64,000 nt of DNA from Halorussus salinus (GCF_004765815.2 NZ_ML974127.1:1280927-1344926), one strand, 5' to 3'; shown: positions 1 to 8,821, numbered from the stretch's first letter. A program made the numbers and translations. The notes: generated by a model not told the origin, from the letters alone.

Positions 1-285
1 CTCGCTGTTGAGGATGCCGTTGCCGGTCACGGGACCGAGCGTCTCCTGAAACGCCTCGCCCTTGACGTAGTTCTGGTTGTTCTGCACGAGGACGCGTTCG
101 ATGTGGTCGGGGTCCGCGAGGTGGTACATCCACCCGCCGGGAAGCTTCCACCGCACCACGTCGCCGTACTCTCGGTGCATCCGACGCTCGAAGTCGAACG
201 GGTCGCGGGCGTACTCGGGCAGACTCCCCACCACGGGGAGGCCGTCGGGACCCGGCGGCGTTCGTGCGGGCGCTCGCTTCGTCAT
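1..285 (-). CDS. Cytochrome P450, N-terminal fragment (runs off the window)
   Basis: Only the first 95 codons are inside the window; the reading frame is still open at base 1. The product begins with the proline-rich hinge typical of class P450 monooxygenases (PPGPDGLPVVGSLPEY, residues 11-26), followed by a helix-A/beta-1 like stretch with YGDVVRWKLPGG and an NQNYVKGEAF segment, as in archaeal and bacterial soluble P450s. The heme-binding cysteine loop would lie outside the window, so substrate and activity cannot be judged. There is no membrane anchor before the hinge, which suggests a cytosolic enzyme. The gene diverges from the zinc-ribbon gene to its right. Confidence 0.8.
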   Translation of the reverse strand, partial: MTKRAPARTPPGPDGLPVVGSLPEYARDPFDFERRMHREYGDVVRWKLPGGWMYHLADPDHIERVLVQNNQNYVKGEAFQETLGPVTGNGILNSE

Positions 286-464
286 GACTCCGGTTAGGCC
301 GTCCAGACCCAAGTAGACCGCGTTAGAAACGTGCTACAACCGCGACGTTGTTTCTCCGAAATACGATAGCTTCGGTTCGGTCCGAACCGACGGCGACCGA
401 CTCCGCGAACTCCGACTCGACAGTCACCACAAAACTCATGCCATCGGTCCGACAATCCCCGCCG

Positions 465-689
465 ATGCCCTCCCAACACGATACCCACGGAGACGACGGC
501 TGTCCGAAGTGCGGTCACACCGAGACCGACGTGGGGACCATCTCCACGACTGGCGGCGGTCTCTCGAAGATGTTCGACATCCAGACCAACGAGTTTCAGG
601 TCGTCTCGTGTCTGAACTGCGGCTACTCCGAACTGTATCGGGACACCGGTTCGACGGGAAGCGACATCGTGGACGTGTTCCTCGGCTGA
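465..689 (+). CDS. Small zinc-ribbon protein (DUF2082-like predicted nucleic-acid-binding protein)
   Basis: A 74-residue protein with two CxxC knuckles, CPKC near residues 12-15 and CLNC near 47-50, separated by a conserved TTGGGLSKMFDIQ segment. That arrangement matches the Zn-ribbon family known as DUF2082 (COG3478). Four cysteines should bind one zinc. The family is predicted to bind nucleic acid, but its role is not established. The start at 465 gives the usual family length; an upstream in-frame ATG at 438 would add nine residues. The gene is transcribed away from the P450 gene, and a small membrane-anchored ORF follows on the same strand after 39 bases. Confidence 0.8.
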   Translation: MPSQHDTHGDDGCPKCGHTETDVGTISTTGGGLSKMFDIQTNEFQVVSCLNCGYSELYRDTGSTGSDIVDVFLG

Positions 690-728
690 GACGCCGCGAC
701 GGTCCGCGCCACCATCCCCGAGTTCACC

Positions 729-1007
729 ATGACCGAAATCGCAATCCTGCTGTTCTTTCTGCTCGTGAGCGTCGGCGGCGGCCTCCTGTTGTGGAAGGCG
801 GTGGACGCCGAGAAACACCAGCGCCGGACGATGGACCGCGAGTCGGCCGAGCGCGCGGCGCGTCGAGACACCGAGGAGCGAGCGACCGCCCGCGAGTCCG
901 CCGAACGCGCGGCCGAACGCGACACCGACGAACGCACGACGTGGCGCGACACCGCAGAAGGCCGGGCCGGACGCGACGAGGACGACGACGAGCGCCGCGG
1001 ATTCTGA
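729..1007 (+). CDS. Hypothetical membrane-anchored protein with charged tail
   Basis: A 92-residue ORF. Residues about 4-22 form one hydrophobic segment (IAILLFFLLVSVGGGLLLW). The rest is a highly charged Arg/Glu/Asp helix with a repeated RESAERAA(R/E)RDT(E/D)ER pattern, so it probably forms a membrane-tethered helical or coiled-coil tail. I do not recognise the family. The hydrophobic start followed by a polar repeat argues against a chance ORF, although long shadow frames exist on the other strand of this G+C-rich stretch. It lies just downstream of the zinc-ribbon gene and converges with the lipoprotein gene on the minus strand. Confidence 0.5.
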   Translation: MTEIAILLFFLLVSVGGGLLLWKAVDAEKHQRRTMDRESAERAARRDTEERATARESAERAAERDTDERTTWRDTAEGRAGRDEDDDERRGF

Positions 1008-1013
1008 CGACCC

Positions 1014-1841
1014 TCACTCCGCGTCACCGTCGTCCGCGCCGCGGCAGACCGCCGCGGACTTTCCTTCGACCGAAATCGGGTCGCCGTCGAGTCGGTACCG
1101 GAAGGTGTACGACGCGCTCCCGCCCGAGGCGTGCAGGACCGCGATAGCTCCTCGTCGTTCGTCGCCGCCGCAGTCGGCCGCGTCGATTCCGTCGGGGAAC
1201 GCGAACGGCGCGTAGGTCGTCTCGAACGGGGCGACTTCGCCGGGCGACACCACGAGGTCGCTTCTGGACGGCGAGAGCGGGCGGTTCGGGCCGACACCGA
1301 CGACGCCGGGGCCGAGGTCGAACGACGACCGGTCGAACGAATCGCTCTGCACGTCCACCGCCGGGTTCGGCACGTCGCCGGAGATACCGACGAAGCGGAC
1401 GAGGAGGGGCGCGTCGCCCTGATTCGCGACCGCGAATCGGGCGCGACCGTCGGGGAGCGCGTCCACGCCGTCCACGTAGCCGTGGACTCGCTCCGGTATC
1501 CAGCGGGTCGTCCGGCCGTCGGGGGTCTCGGCGCGCACGTGGAGCGACCGGCCGACGTAGGTCTCCATCCGGTCGGGAAACACGACGCGGAAGCGCGCCT
1601 CGCCCGGCGGACGGTCCACCGTCGCGTACTCCTCGCCGGTCGCCGAATTGTAGAGGACGGCCCGCTCCACGTCGGCGTCGTCGCGGAACTCCACGACGAG
1701 GTGCGGGCCTTCGAATCGGTGGCTCTCGAACACCGCGGATTCGGTCGGCGGGTCGGCAACGAAGGGGAGCGAGTCGGTGCATCCGGCAGTCAGGAGGGCG
1801 GTGCCGGTCGCGAGCGCGCGGAGGAGCGGGCGGCGGTTCAT
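1014..1841 (-). CDS. Putative Tat-exported lipoprotein of unknown function
   Basis: A 275-residue protein whose N terminus has the twin arginine (NRRPLLRAL) and a lipobox ending in LTAGC, with Cys21 as the predicted lipidated residue. This is the usual haloarchaeal route for anchoring a protein outside the membrane. The remainder looks like beta-rich, immunoglobulin-like domains, and two late cysteines could form a disulfide. I recognise no catalytic motif. The gene ends seven bases from the convergent small membrane ORF. It follows the 343-residue membrane-protein gene in the same direction after about 40 bases, so the two may be co-transcribed. Confidence 0.7.
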   Translation of the reverse strand: MNRRPLLRALATGTALLTAGCTDSLPFVADPPTESAVFESHRFEGPHLVVEFRDDADVERAVLYNSATGEEYATVDRPPGEARFRVVFPDRMETYVGRSLHVRAETPDGRTTRWIPERVHGYVDGVDALPDGRARFAVANQGDAPLLVRFVGISGDVPNPAVDVQSDSFDRSSFDLGPGVVGVGPNRPLSPSRSDLVVSPGEVAPFETTYAPFAFPDGIDAADCGGDERRGAIAVLHASGGSASYTFRYRLDGDPISVEGKSAAVCRGADDGDAE

Positions 1842-1880
1842 GACGGTGGCCAGTCGCGCTCGGGGTAAGTAACCTCGGGG

Positions 1881-2912
1881 TCACTCCTCGCTGTACTCCT
1901 GCCGGAGGACGAACGGCCCGATGGCGAGGGTGTGCTTGGCGACCACGACGATGCGCAGGATGTAGGTCAGGAAGATGAGGAACGGCGCGAGCGTGAGCGT
2001 GAACGCCGCACCGACGACCCACGTGACGATTGGGATGCCGAGCGTAGCGCCGCCGAACGTCTTCGCGCCGACGAACGCGAGCATCGTCCCCGCCACCGTG
2101 AGCGCCGGGACCGCGGCGTAGAGGATGTACCGCGAGAGGTCGATGAGTTCCCACTGGAAGTAGAGCGTCTTGATGTGTTCGCGCGCCGGGCCGAACATCG
2201 TCAGGGCGGTCTCCAACTGCTGGAACGCCTCCTGCTGGTCGTCGTCCAGACTCTCGTCGAACTCGTCGGTCAGGCGCTCGATCTGGTATATCTTCCACGA
2301 GTAGTTGTAGTCGAGCGCGGCGTTCAGGACCCCGAACGTTCCGAACTGCGCGCTTTCGAGCTTTTCGAGCGCCTTGTCCGCGTTGTTCCGAAGGCTGTCC
2401 AGCAGTTCCCCGACCTGCTGGCGCAACTCGTCGGCGTCGCTGTCGGCGAGTTCCGCCTCCAGCGCGTCGGCCCGGCGCTTGTTCACGTTCAGCAGTTGCC
2501 CGAGGAACGCCGCGGGGTCGGCCTCCGGGGCCTCCTCGAACAGTTCGGTCGCGTAGGTCCGGAAGTCCATTGCGTCGCTCATCCGCTGGCGCTGGTCGCC
2601 CAGCGGCCCGTTCTCCTGAGAGATGACGAGTTGGCTGATGGTGACGACCAGCGTGGTCCCGGTAACGACGGTGCCGATCATGGTCGAGAACATCGTCTCG
2701 ACGGTGTCCGCGGACCGAATCGTGGTCTGCAACGACGGGAACGCGACCGTGCTGACGAGGAGGAACGTCGCGAAGATGCCCCCAGCGACCACGCCCGCCG
2801 CGGCGAGTCGGTTCCCGTCCAGCAGGAACCACTCCGCGGGGCGGTTCAAGTCGATGCGGTCGGCGAGCGTGTTGGGCGAGCGGATTTCGTCTCCCTCGCC
2901 GGACTCACTCAT
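1881..2912 (-). CDS. Membrane protein of unknown function with central helical domain
   Basis: A 343-residue protein with two N-terminal transmembrane segments (about residues 36-60 and 72-98), a long soluble helical region rich in Glu, Asp and Leu (about 110-245), and two or three C-terminal segments (about 250-335). No enzyme motif is visible. The layout resembles conserved haloarchaeal integral-membrane proteins without assigned function. Its ATG overlaps the end of the upstream DUF4177-type gene by eight bases (ATGAGTGA), so the two are very likely translationally coupled. Confidence 0.7.
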   Translation of the reverse strand: MSESGEGDEIRSPNTLADRIDLNRPAEWFLLDGNRLAAAGVVAGGIFATFLLVSTVAFPSLQTTIRSADTVETMFSTMIGTVVTGTTLVVTISQLVISQENGPLGDQRQRMSDAMDFRTYATELFEEAPEADPAAFLGQLLNVNKRRADALEAELADSDADELRQQVGELLDSLRNNADKALEKLESAQFGTFGVLNAALDYNYSWKIYQIERLTDEFDESLDDDQQEAFQQLETALTMFGPAREHIKTLYFQWELIDLSRYILYAAVPALTVAGTMLAFVGAKTFGGATLGIPIVTWVVGAAFTLTLAPFLIFLTYILRIVVVAKHTLAIGPFVLRQEYSEE

Positions 2913-3165
2913 CGTCGTCCTCCGGGGTCGTCTCGCTTCGGTCCGCGGCGTCGGTCGCGTTCTCCTCGGCGTCCGCGGTCGCGGGTCTTCGGAAGACGAG
3001 GAGCTTGGTCCCGCCGCCCACGTAGTCGATGGTCTCGTCGAGTTCCCACCCTTCGGCGGCCATCTCGTCGAGGAGTCCGCTCGGGTCCCGGACCTCCTTC
3101 TTCGAGGGTTCTCGGGGCGGCTGGACGACGCGATACTCCCAGCGAGTCGTCGTGTCGGCGGTCAT
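2905..3165 (-). CDS. DUF4177-like small protein
   Basis: An 86-residue protein with the DUF4177 pattern: an N-terminal WEYRVVQ strand, a helix containing LLDEMAAEGWELDETIDY, and a short KLLVFRR strand, followed by an acidic tail rich in Asp, Glu and Thr. DUF4177 proteins are small alpha/beta proteins of unknown function. The start chosen at 3165 is the methionine directly before the family core; longer ATG starts upstream would add unrelated low-complexity sequence. The stop overlaps the start of the following membrane-protein gene. Confidence 0.7.
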   Translation of the reverse strand: MTADTTTRWEYRVVQPPREPSKKEVRDPSGLLDEMAAEGWELDETIDYVGGGTKLLVFRRPATADAEENATDAADRSETTPEDDDE

Positions 3166-3260
3166 CGAGGAATACGACGAGCGTGAGCGGGCTAAGGGTG
3201 ACGGCCCGGAGTGCAGTCCGCACGACCCGGCCGCGGCCCGGTCTCGGGGGCCACGGACCG

Positions 3261-4310
3261 CTACGAGCCGAGACCTCGCTCGCCGACTACCCATCGAAGG
3301 CCGACGAACGCGACCAGCGAGACGGCCAGATAGGCGACGACCGAGAGGTGCGTGATACGGGTCGGACTCCCGATGGCGAGCTTCGCCACCGCGTTGGCGG
3401 GCGACTCCGGCAGGAGGTAGGTCGAACTGAACACGACCAGCACGCCCATCGAGAAGAGGAACTGGGCCTGCTTGCGCTCGCGGAACGCCAGCGCCGCGGT
3501 CGCGCCCATCGTGACCACGCCGACCGCGAAGCCGGTCACGAGGAGCAGAATTTCCAGCGGATTCGCTATCTGCGTCCCGCGGAACGACAACAGCGCCAGC
3601 CACGCGCCCGCCTGCACCGGCGCGAGGACCCCCATCGCCAGTAGCTTCCCGTCCACGATGTCGGTCGCGGTCAGGGGCGTCACCCGGAGGAGTTCGAGGG
3701 TCCCGCGGTCGTACTCCTCGGCGATGGCGTCCACCGCGATGGAGCCGCTGACGAACACCGGCAGAAAAGTCAGCAGGGGCACCAACACGGTGTAGGTGAA
3801 CCCGAAGTAGGGGCTGGACGAGGCGTCGGGCGGGAGTTCGACCGGTTGGCGCTCCAAGCTGGAACTGAGCCGGTCGCGCTCGTGGCGCTCGAACGCCTCC
3901 AGCACGCCCTTGATTTGGGTCACGACGAGCGTGGTCCGGACGTTGCCGTCGGGCGCTATCGCCCGGACCTGCGCCCTGCCGTCGGCGGTCCGCGACACCG
4001 CGAGGACGGCGTGAATCTCACCCCTGTCGAACGCGCGCATCGCGGCCGCCTCCTCGCCGTACTCGACCGCGCGCCAGCCGTCGCGCTCCTCGATTATCGG
4101 CGCGAGGTCGTCGCCAGCCTCGCCGGTCACGCCGAACTCCACGACGAAGCCGTTCGAGACCGAACCGGGGTCGTACAGCGAGACCAGTCCGACGGCGAGG
4201 AACGACGAGAACGCCGCGACGAACAACTGGATGAGGATGGCCAGCACGATGGTCTTCTCGCTCCGGAGCGACGCCAACTCGCGCTTGGCGACCGTGAGGC
4301 GCTTACCCAA
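3261..4310 (-). CDS. ABC-2 type transporter permease
   Basis: A 349-residue permease with one N-terminal transmembrane helix, a large extracytoplasmic loop (about residues 45-160) and five C-terminal helices. The EYDRGTLELLRVTPLTATDIVDGK segment after the second helix is the characteristic cytoplasmic coupling stretch of the ABC-2/NatB-type permeases. The gene overlaps the end of the upstream permease-protease gene by eight bases, and the ATPase gene precedes that. The three genes should therefore encode one ABC exporter with two different permease subunits. The substrate cannot be read from the sequence. Confidence 0.85.
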   Translation of the reverse strand: MGKRLTVAKRELASLRSEKTIVLAILIQLFVAAFSSFLAVGLVSLYDPGSVSNGFVVEFGVTGEAGDDLAPIIEERDGWRAVEYGEEAAAMRAFDRGEIHAVLAVSRTADGRAQVRAIAPDGNVRTTLVVTQIKGVLEAFERHERDRLSSSLERQPVELPPDASSSPYFGFTYTVLVPLLTFLPVFVSGSIAVDAIAEEYDRGTLELLRVTPLTATDIVDGKLLAMGVLAPVQAGAWLALLSFRGTQIANPLEILLLVTGFAVGVVTMGATAALAFRERKQAQFLFSMGVLVVFSSTYLLPESPANAVAKLAIGSPTRITHLSVVAYLAVSLVAFVGLRWVVGERGLGS

Positions 4311-6189
4311 GGATACTCACCACCGTTAGGTTGTAGACCGCGTGAAGGAGCGTCGCCGCGACCAGCGTCCCGGCGTACCAGTTGCGGTCTCTGGTCGCTC
4401 CGGCGGCGGTCATCGTCGCCGTGACGGTGTGGAGCGCCAGCGGCGTGAGGAACAGCGCGACCAGCGCCAGCGGCGAGGTCTCGATGCCCAAGCCCGTCAC
4501 GGTGCCGAAGGCGGCGCGGCCGAGGTCCAAGTTCGGCAACCCGACCAACTGGGCGACCGCGGTCGCCTTCTCGCCGAGGAAGAAGCCCAGTCCCGAGAGG
4601 AACCCCAGAATCGCGGCCGACCGGAACGTCCGCTCGAACCGGGAGTGGGCGAACCCGGCGTAGACGTGGACCGACTTGGCGACCTCCTCGACCAACGCGA
4701 TGGCGACCAGCAGGACCGGCATCGACAGCGAGAGCGGGAGCGCGAACAGGAGCGCGACCACCAGCAACTCGCCGACGAAGACGAACGGAATCGAGAGCGC
4801 GCTGACCTTCGCGATGGAGCGCCGCCCCGAAATCTGTCCGTCGAGCGCGTCGAGGAACTTCAGCGGGACCGGCCGCTGGGTGAACATGTCCTCCTCGCGG
4901 TAGACGCCCGCGCCGAGCGCGAACAGCGCGCCAGCAGAGAGGTAGAGCGGTCCCGTCGAGAAGGCGTACTCGCCGAGCGAGAAGGCGGTCCCGCGGAGGG
5001 CCTTCACGACGAGCGTCAGCGGCGAAATCGCCGCGACCGGATGAACGTTGGTGAAGATGGCGGGGACGAACGCGTAGGAGGTTAGGAACACCGAGAGCGT
5101 GACCGTGACGAAGGTCAACTCCTTGAACGACCGGGCGAACATCCCGCCGACGAACGCCGACGAGAGGAACAGCAAGGCGATGGGGACCACCGCCGAGACC
5201 GACTTCGCCGCGGTGGAGGCGACCGACAGCGCGCCGTCGGCCGCAGGGGTCAGGACCGCGATGCCGACCGCCGTGACCGAGGCGATGGCGACCATCCCCG
5301 CGAAGTACGGCAGGGTCTTGCCCGCGATGATGTCGCCGCGCGAGACCGGCGAGACCAACAGGAGTTCGCCGCGCTCGTTGACGCGCTCGTCCAGAATCGT
5401 GGAGGCGTAGGCCTGAATCACGAAGTTCATCGGCAGGACGAACGCGAACGCCAACACCAGCGACTCGAAGGGGAACGGCGGCGCGATGTCCGCGGGGGTG
5501 CCTCCTCGGGCGTTGCCCCCGAACAGCGACCCGCCGCCGCCACCGACCGAGGGCGCGCCGAGGGCACCGTCGTTCGCGTCTCCGCTCTCCCCACCCGCAC
5601 CCGACCCCGCCGAGGAGGTCCCGGACCCGCCGTCGCCGCTGGAACCGTCACCGCCGCCCGAGCTACCGCCGAGGCGCTTCTCGCCAGCGCGGGTCGTCCG
5701 GGTCTCCGGGCCGCCCGACCCGCCGACTTGGAGACCGCTCTGCTCCTCGTAGCGGACCGAGACCGAGACCGGAAACGCGGCGGCCGTGTCCGATTCGTCG
5801 GCCATCAGGCGGTCGTTGTACCGCGAGACCGACTTCCGGAACTCCGAGAGGGCGGCGGTACCCTTGTCGGTCGCGTCGGCCCGAATCTGGCCGGAGGCGC
5901 AGTTCGGCGTGGACTCGGCGCAGACCAGCACGTCCGACCCCTCGTCCCTCGGCGCGACCGCGACGAAGGTCGGGTCGTTCGTCACCACGTCGTGGTACGG
6001 ACTGTCCGACGAGACGCCGACGCGGTAGATGCCGTCGTTCAGGGTGACGCCCTCGCTGGCGACCAGCGGGGTGAGCGCGCCCACTGCGAGGAGGACGACG
6101 AGACCGACCGCGACCGTCCGGCGGTCGAGTTGCCCGACGTTCTTCGAGACTTCCCAGCGCGCGATGCGGAGGGTCTTGCGCAACTTCAC
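4303..6189 (-). CDS. ABC-2 permease fused to a PrsW-like intramembrane protease
   Basis: A 628-residue fusion. Residues 1-430 look like an ABC-2 permease: a first helix near 26-44, an extracytoplasmic region containing a Gly/Ser linker (about 156-232), then helices with an ERGELLLVSPVSRGDIIAGK coupling loop near 272-291. Residues about 460-628 carry PrsW-type motifs within membrane helices: Glu501-Glu502 and Lys505 (EEVAK), a Gly-Glu pair near 539-540, His587, and HAVYN at 616-620. PrsW proteases are membrane metalloproteases that cleave anti-sigma factors in bacteria. Here the protease may act on the exporter or its cargo, which is inference. The start overlaps the ATPase stop by four bases (ATGA). 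Confidence 0.8.
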   Translation of the reverse strand: MKLRKTLRIARWEVSKNVGQLDRRTVAVGLVVLLAVGALTPLVASEGVTLNDGIYRVGVSSDSPYHDVVTNDPTFVAVAPRDEGSDVLVCAESTPNCASGQIRADATDKGTAALSEFRKSVSRYNDRLMADESDTAAAFPVSVSVRYEEQSGLQVGGSGGPETRTTRAGEKRLGGSSGGGDGSSGDGGSGTSSAGSGAGGESGDANDGALGAPSVGGGGGSLFGGNARGGTPADIAPPFPFESLVLAFAFVLPMNFVIQAYASTILDERVNERGELLLVSPVSRGDIIAGKTLPYFAGMVAIASVTAVGIAVLTPAADGALSVASTAAKSVSAVVPIALLFLSSAFVGGMFARSFKELTFVTVTLSVFLTSYAFVPAIFTNVHPVAAISPLTLVVKALRGTAFSLGEYAFSTGPLYLSAGALFALGAGVYREEDMFTQRPVPLKFLDALDGQISGRRSIAKVSALSIPFVFVGELLVVALLFALPLSLSMPVLLVAIALVEEVAKSVHVYAGFAHSRFERTFRSAAILGFLSGLGFFLGEKATAVAQLVGLPNLDLGRAAFGTVTGLGIETSPLALVALFLTPLALHTVTATMTAAGATRDRNWYAGTLVAATLLHAVYNLTVVSILG

Positions 6190-7073
6190 GGTCGGCCCTC
6201 CACGTCGGGGGAGTCGTCGGCGAGGTCGAGGAAGATGTCTTCGAGGCTCGGGGTGTGGGTCTCGATGTCGGCGACCTCGCCGCCAGCCTGTTCGGCGAGT
6301 TCGCGGGTCTCCTCGACGGCGTCCATGCTCTCGACGGTGCGCCGGAAGCGGCCGTTCTCCGTCACGGCGTCGGGGACCTCGACGGTCGTGTAGACGCGGT
6401 ACTCGGTCCGGCCGTGTTCCTCGCGGATGGTCTCGACGCTCCCGCGGGCGACGATGCGGCCGTCGTTCATCACCGCCACGCGGTCGCAGATGCTCTCGAC
6501 GTGAAAGAGGTTGTGCGCGCTGAACACGACCGTCTTGCCCGACTCGGCCAACTCGCGGGTGAACTCGATGATGTAGTTCGTGGTGAGGGGGTCGAGTCCG
6601 CTCGCGGGTTCGTCGTATATCAGCACGTCGGGGTCGTTGACCAGCGAGCGCGCGATGGCGACCTTCCGGGTCATCCCCTTCGACATGTCGCCGATTTTGC
6701 GGTCGCGGTGGTCGAGTTCGAGGCGGTCCAAGGTGTCGTGGATGCGCGACTCGGCCGCCTCGCTCGGCACGTCGTAGAGGTCCGCGAAGAACCGCAGGTA
6801 GGAGACGGCGGTCATGTCCTCGTAGAGGGGCGACTCCTCGGGGAGGAAACCGAGGCGCGTTCGCATCTCGGGGTCTTGGGCGTCGTAGCCAGCCACGGTG
6901 GCCGACCCCGAAGTCGGTTCGACCAGTCCGGAGAGCATCTTCAGCGTCGTGGTCTTGCCCGCGCCGTTGGGGCCGATGACGCCGAACACCTCGCCCTCGG
7001 GAACCGAGAAGCTACTGCCCTCGACGGCGGTGAATCCGCCGTACTCCTTCCGCAGATTCTCGACTTCTATCAT
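6186..7073 (-). CDS. ABC transporter ATP-binding protein
   Basis: A 295-residue ABC ATPase with Walker A GPNGAGKTT at residues 34-42, the signature-region motif SKGMTRKVAIARSL, Walker B VLIYDEP and a switch His in FSAHNLFHVE. The motif order and the short C-terminal extension match the NatA/CcmA type that pairs with ABC-2 permeases. The start is placed at the ATG before IEVENLRKEYGG, which is the usual family N terminus; the 28 residues an upstream ATG would add look unrelated. It is the first gene of the exporter operon. One copy of the TTTAAGT-hairpin repeat lies upstream on the opposite strand. Confidence 0.9.
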   Translation of the reverse strand: MIEVENLRKEYGGFTAVEGSSFSVPEGEVFGVIGPNGAGKTTTLKMLSGLVEPTSGSATVAGYDAQDPEMRTRLGFLPEESPLYEDMTAVSYLRFFADLYDVPSEAAESRIHDTLDRLELDHRDRKIGDMSKGMTRKVAIARSLVNDPDVLIYDEPASGLDPLTTNYIIEFTRELAESGKTVVFSAHNLFHVESICDRVAVMNDGRIVARGSVETIREEHGRTEYRVYTTVEVPDAVTENGRFRRTVESMDAVEETRELAEQAGGEVADIETHTPSLEDIFLDLADDSPDVEGRP

Positions 7074-7131
7074 CTGACAGTCGGGTGTGTTCGCCGGGGG
7101 AACTTGATTTTGTGGTGTGTGCAGGCGACAT

Positions 7132-7205
7132 TTTCGTTTAAGTGCTTCTGGCGACAAGGGATAGATACGAGGGAAGACGGCCTCGTTCTGCCGAACGCTA
7201 CTTCG
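7132..7205 (+). repeat. TTTAAGT-hairpin repeat, copy 1
   Basis: Starts with TTTCGTTTAAGTGCTTCTGG and runs through GATAGATACGAGG. It matches copy 2 (8822-8895) at 72 of 74 positions; the differences are at 7190 and 7203. The section 7137-7190 is identical to copy 4 on the minus strand. TTTAAGT (7137-7143) resembles a haloarchaeal TATA box. About 25 bases on lies an inverted repeat, ACGAGG/CCTCGT with an eight-base loop. Copy 1 points at the lipoprotein hydrolase gene that starts at 7316. A promoter with a 5' hairpin is the simplest reading. Confidence 0.85.
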
Positions 7206-7315
7206 ACCAGCCGCAGGTTCGACTTCCGACCGAACTCCGATTCGATTCCGATTCGACCGAACGACTATTCTACGAGACGCCAGTCTTTACGTCGCCTCGG
7301 GGCGTCGTCCCGACG

Positions 7316-8797
7316 ATGACGTGGAATCGCCGCGACCTGCTCTCGGCGGCCGCGACCGCCGGAACCGCGGCGTTCGCGGGGTGTTCCGGCGGCGGGCGCG
7401 ACGGCCGCGAGGAGACCACCACTCCCGACGAGACCGGAACGCCGCAACTCCGAGTGCCCGACCGCACGCTCGTCGGCCGACCCGCCGAGGTCCGACTCGC
7501 CGGATTCCCCCCGAAAACCGAGGTCGCGTTCGACGCGAGCGCGACCGACTCGCGGGGCGTCGAATTCGCGGCCTCGTGGTCGCTCCGGACCGACGACGAG
7601 GGCGCGGCGTCGCTCGCCGGGCGGGTCTCCTCGAAGCCGACCGGCGCGGCCGGGTCGAGCGACTGGACCGCGATGGGACGTGGGTTCGAGTCGCCCGACG
7701 ACCCGGCCGTCGAGATGCTCCTCGGGCGAGTCTCGCCGCGGGAGGGCGCGTCGCCGACGCCGAGTCACTTTCTCCTCGGCGAGGAGGGCGCAGTGGACGT
7801 GACGCTCACCGCGAGCGTCGGGGGCGAGCGCCGGGCCTCGGCGACCACCACCCGCGTCGCCACCGACGCGGAGGTGTCGCGCCAGCGGGTCGAGGAGTCG
7901 GACCTCGTGGCGTGGCTCTACGAACCCCCGGATGCGGGGTCGGGCCGGGAGAGCGACGACGAGTCCCGGAGCGACGACCCGACCCCGGCCGTCGTCACGC
8001 TCCACGGCTCGCACGCGCTGGTGCCCCACGCGCTGAGTCGGACGCTGGCGAGTCACGGCTACGCCACGCTCGCGCTCCAGTACGCCGGGGCCGAGGGGTT
8101 GCCGGAGTCGGTCGCGGACGTGCCGGTCGAGTACTTCCGGCGCGCGACGCACTGGCTGACCGACCGCGGGGGCGTCGCCGACGAGCGCGTCGGCTACGTC
8201 GGTATCTCGCGGGGCGTCGAAGCGGCGTTGCTGGCGGGCGCGCAGTTCGAGGGCCGGACGGCGGTCGTCGGCTTCAGCGGCGGAGGCGTCTTCGGGCCGA
8301 GCGTGAACGCCACTGCGACCGCCTACACCGACTGGGCTTCGGCGTGGACCGAGGAGGGCGAACCCCTCGCGGACGCCGCGGCGGTCCGGACCGTCTTCTC
8401 CGCGGCGCGCGACGCCGGAGACGAGTGCGAGACGGTCGCCTGCGTCCCCGAGAAAGTGGCGGAGTGGGTCGGCGAGTCGGTGCAGGAGCGCGCCGTGATT
8501 CCGGCCGAGGAGGTCGACGGACCGATTCTCCTGCTCGCTGGGACCGACGACGCGACGTGGCCCGCCGGGGCGCTGTCGTCGCTGGCCATCGACCGACTGA
8601 ACCGGCGCGGCCACGACGCGCCGTACCGACTCCGCGCCTACGATGGCGCGGGCCACGTCTTCGGCCTGCCGTACCGCGACTACACCGGCGAGGCGACGGG
8701 ACCGCAGTACGGCGGGTCGCCCTCGGCGAACGCGGCCGCGGCGGCGAACTCGTGGCCGGTGGTGCTTCGGTATCTCCGGGCGGGACTGCGGGAGTAG
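7316..8797 (+). CDS. Tat-exported lipoprotein with acyl-CoA thioesterase/BAAT-like hydrolase fold
   Basis: A 493-residue protein. The N terminus has a Tat-type motif (NRRDLLSAAAT) and a lipobox ending at Cys23. Residues about 45-210 resemble the N-terminal beta-sandwich of acyl-CoA thioester hydrolase/bile-acid-CoA:amino-acid N-acyltransferase (BAAT). The remainder is an alpha/beta-hydrolase domain with nucleophile elbow GISRG, a likely acidic residue in LAGTDDATWP and a C-terminal histidine in GAGHVFGLPY. Substrate is unknown; outside the membrane CoA esters are unlikely, so an ester or peptide substrate is possible. The start is the ATG that gives the export signal. The gene is flanked by direct copies 1 and 2 of the repeat. 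Confidence 0.8.
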   Translation: MTWNRRDLLSAAATAGTAAFAGCSGGGRDGREETTTPDETGTPQLRVPDRTLVGRPAEVRLAGFPPKTEVAFDASATDSRGVEFAASWSLRTDDEGAASLAGRVSSKPTGAAGSSDWTAMGRGFESPDDPAVEMLLGRVSPREGASPTPSHFLLGEEGAVDVTLTASVGGERRASATTTRVATDAEVSRQRVEESDLVAWLYEPPDAGSGRESDDESRSDDPTPAVVTLHGSHALVPHALSRTLASHGYATLALQYAGAEGLPESVADVPVEYFRRATHWLTDRGGVADERVGYVGISRGVEAALLAGAQFEGRTAVVGFSGGGVFGPSVNATATAYTDWASAWTEEGEPLADAAAVRTVFSAARDAGDECETVACVPEKVAEWVGESVQERAVIPAEEVDGPILLLAGTDDATWPAGALSSLAIDRLNRRGHDAPYRLRAYDGAGHVFGLPYRDYTGEATGPQYGGSPSANAAAAANSWPVVLRYLRAGLRE

Positions 8798-8821
8798 TCG
8801 GACTCGCTCCTCCATTTCGGA

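Noticed and set aside
1024-2832. Very long minus-strand ORF (602 codons) in another frame
   Set aside because: It is rich in Arg, Pro, Gly and His and overlaps two better genes; such shadow frames arise from G+C-rich codon usage.
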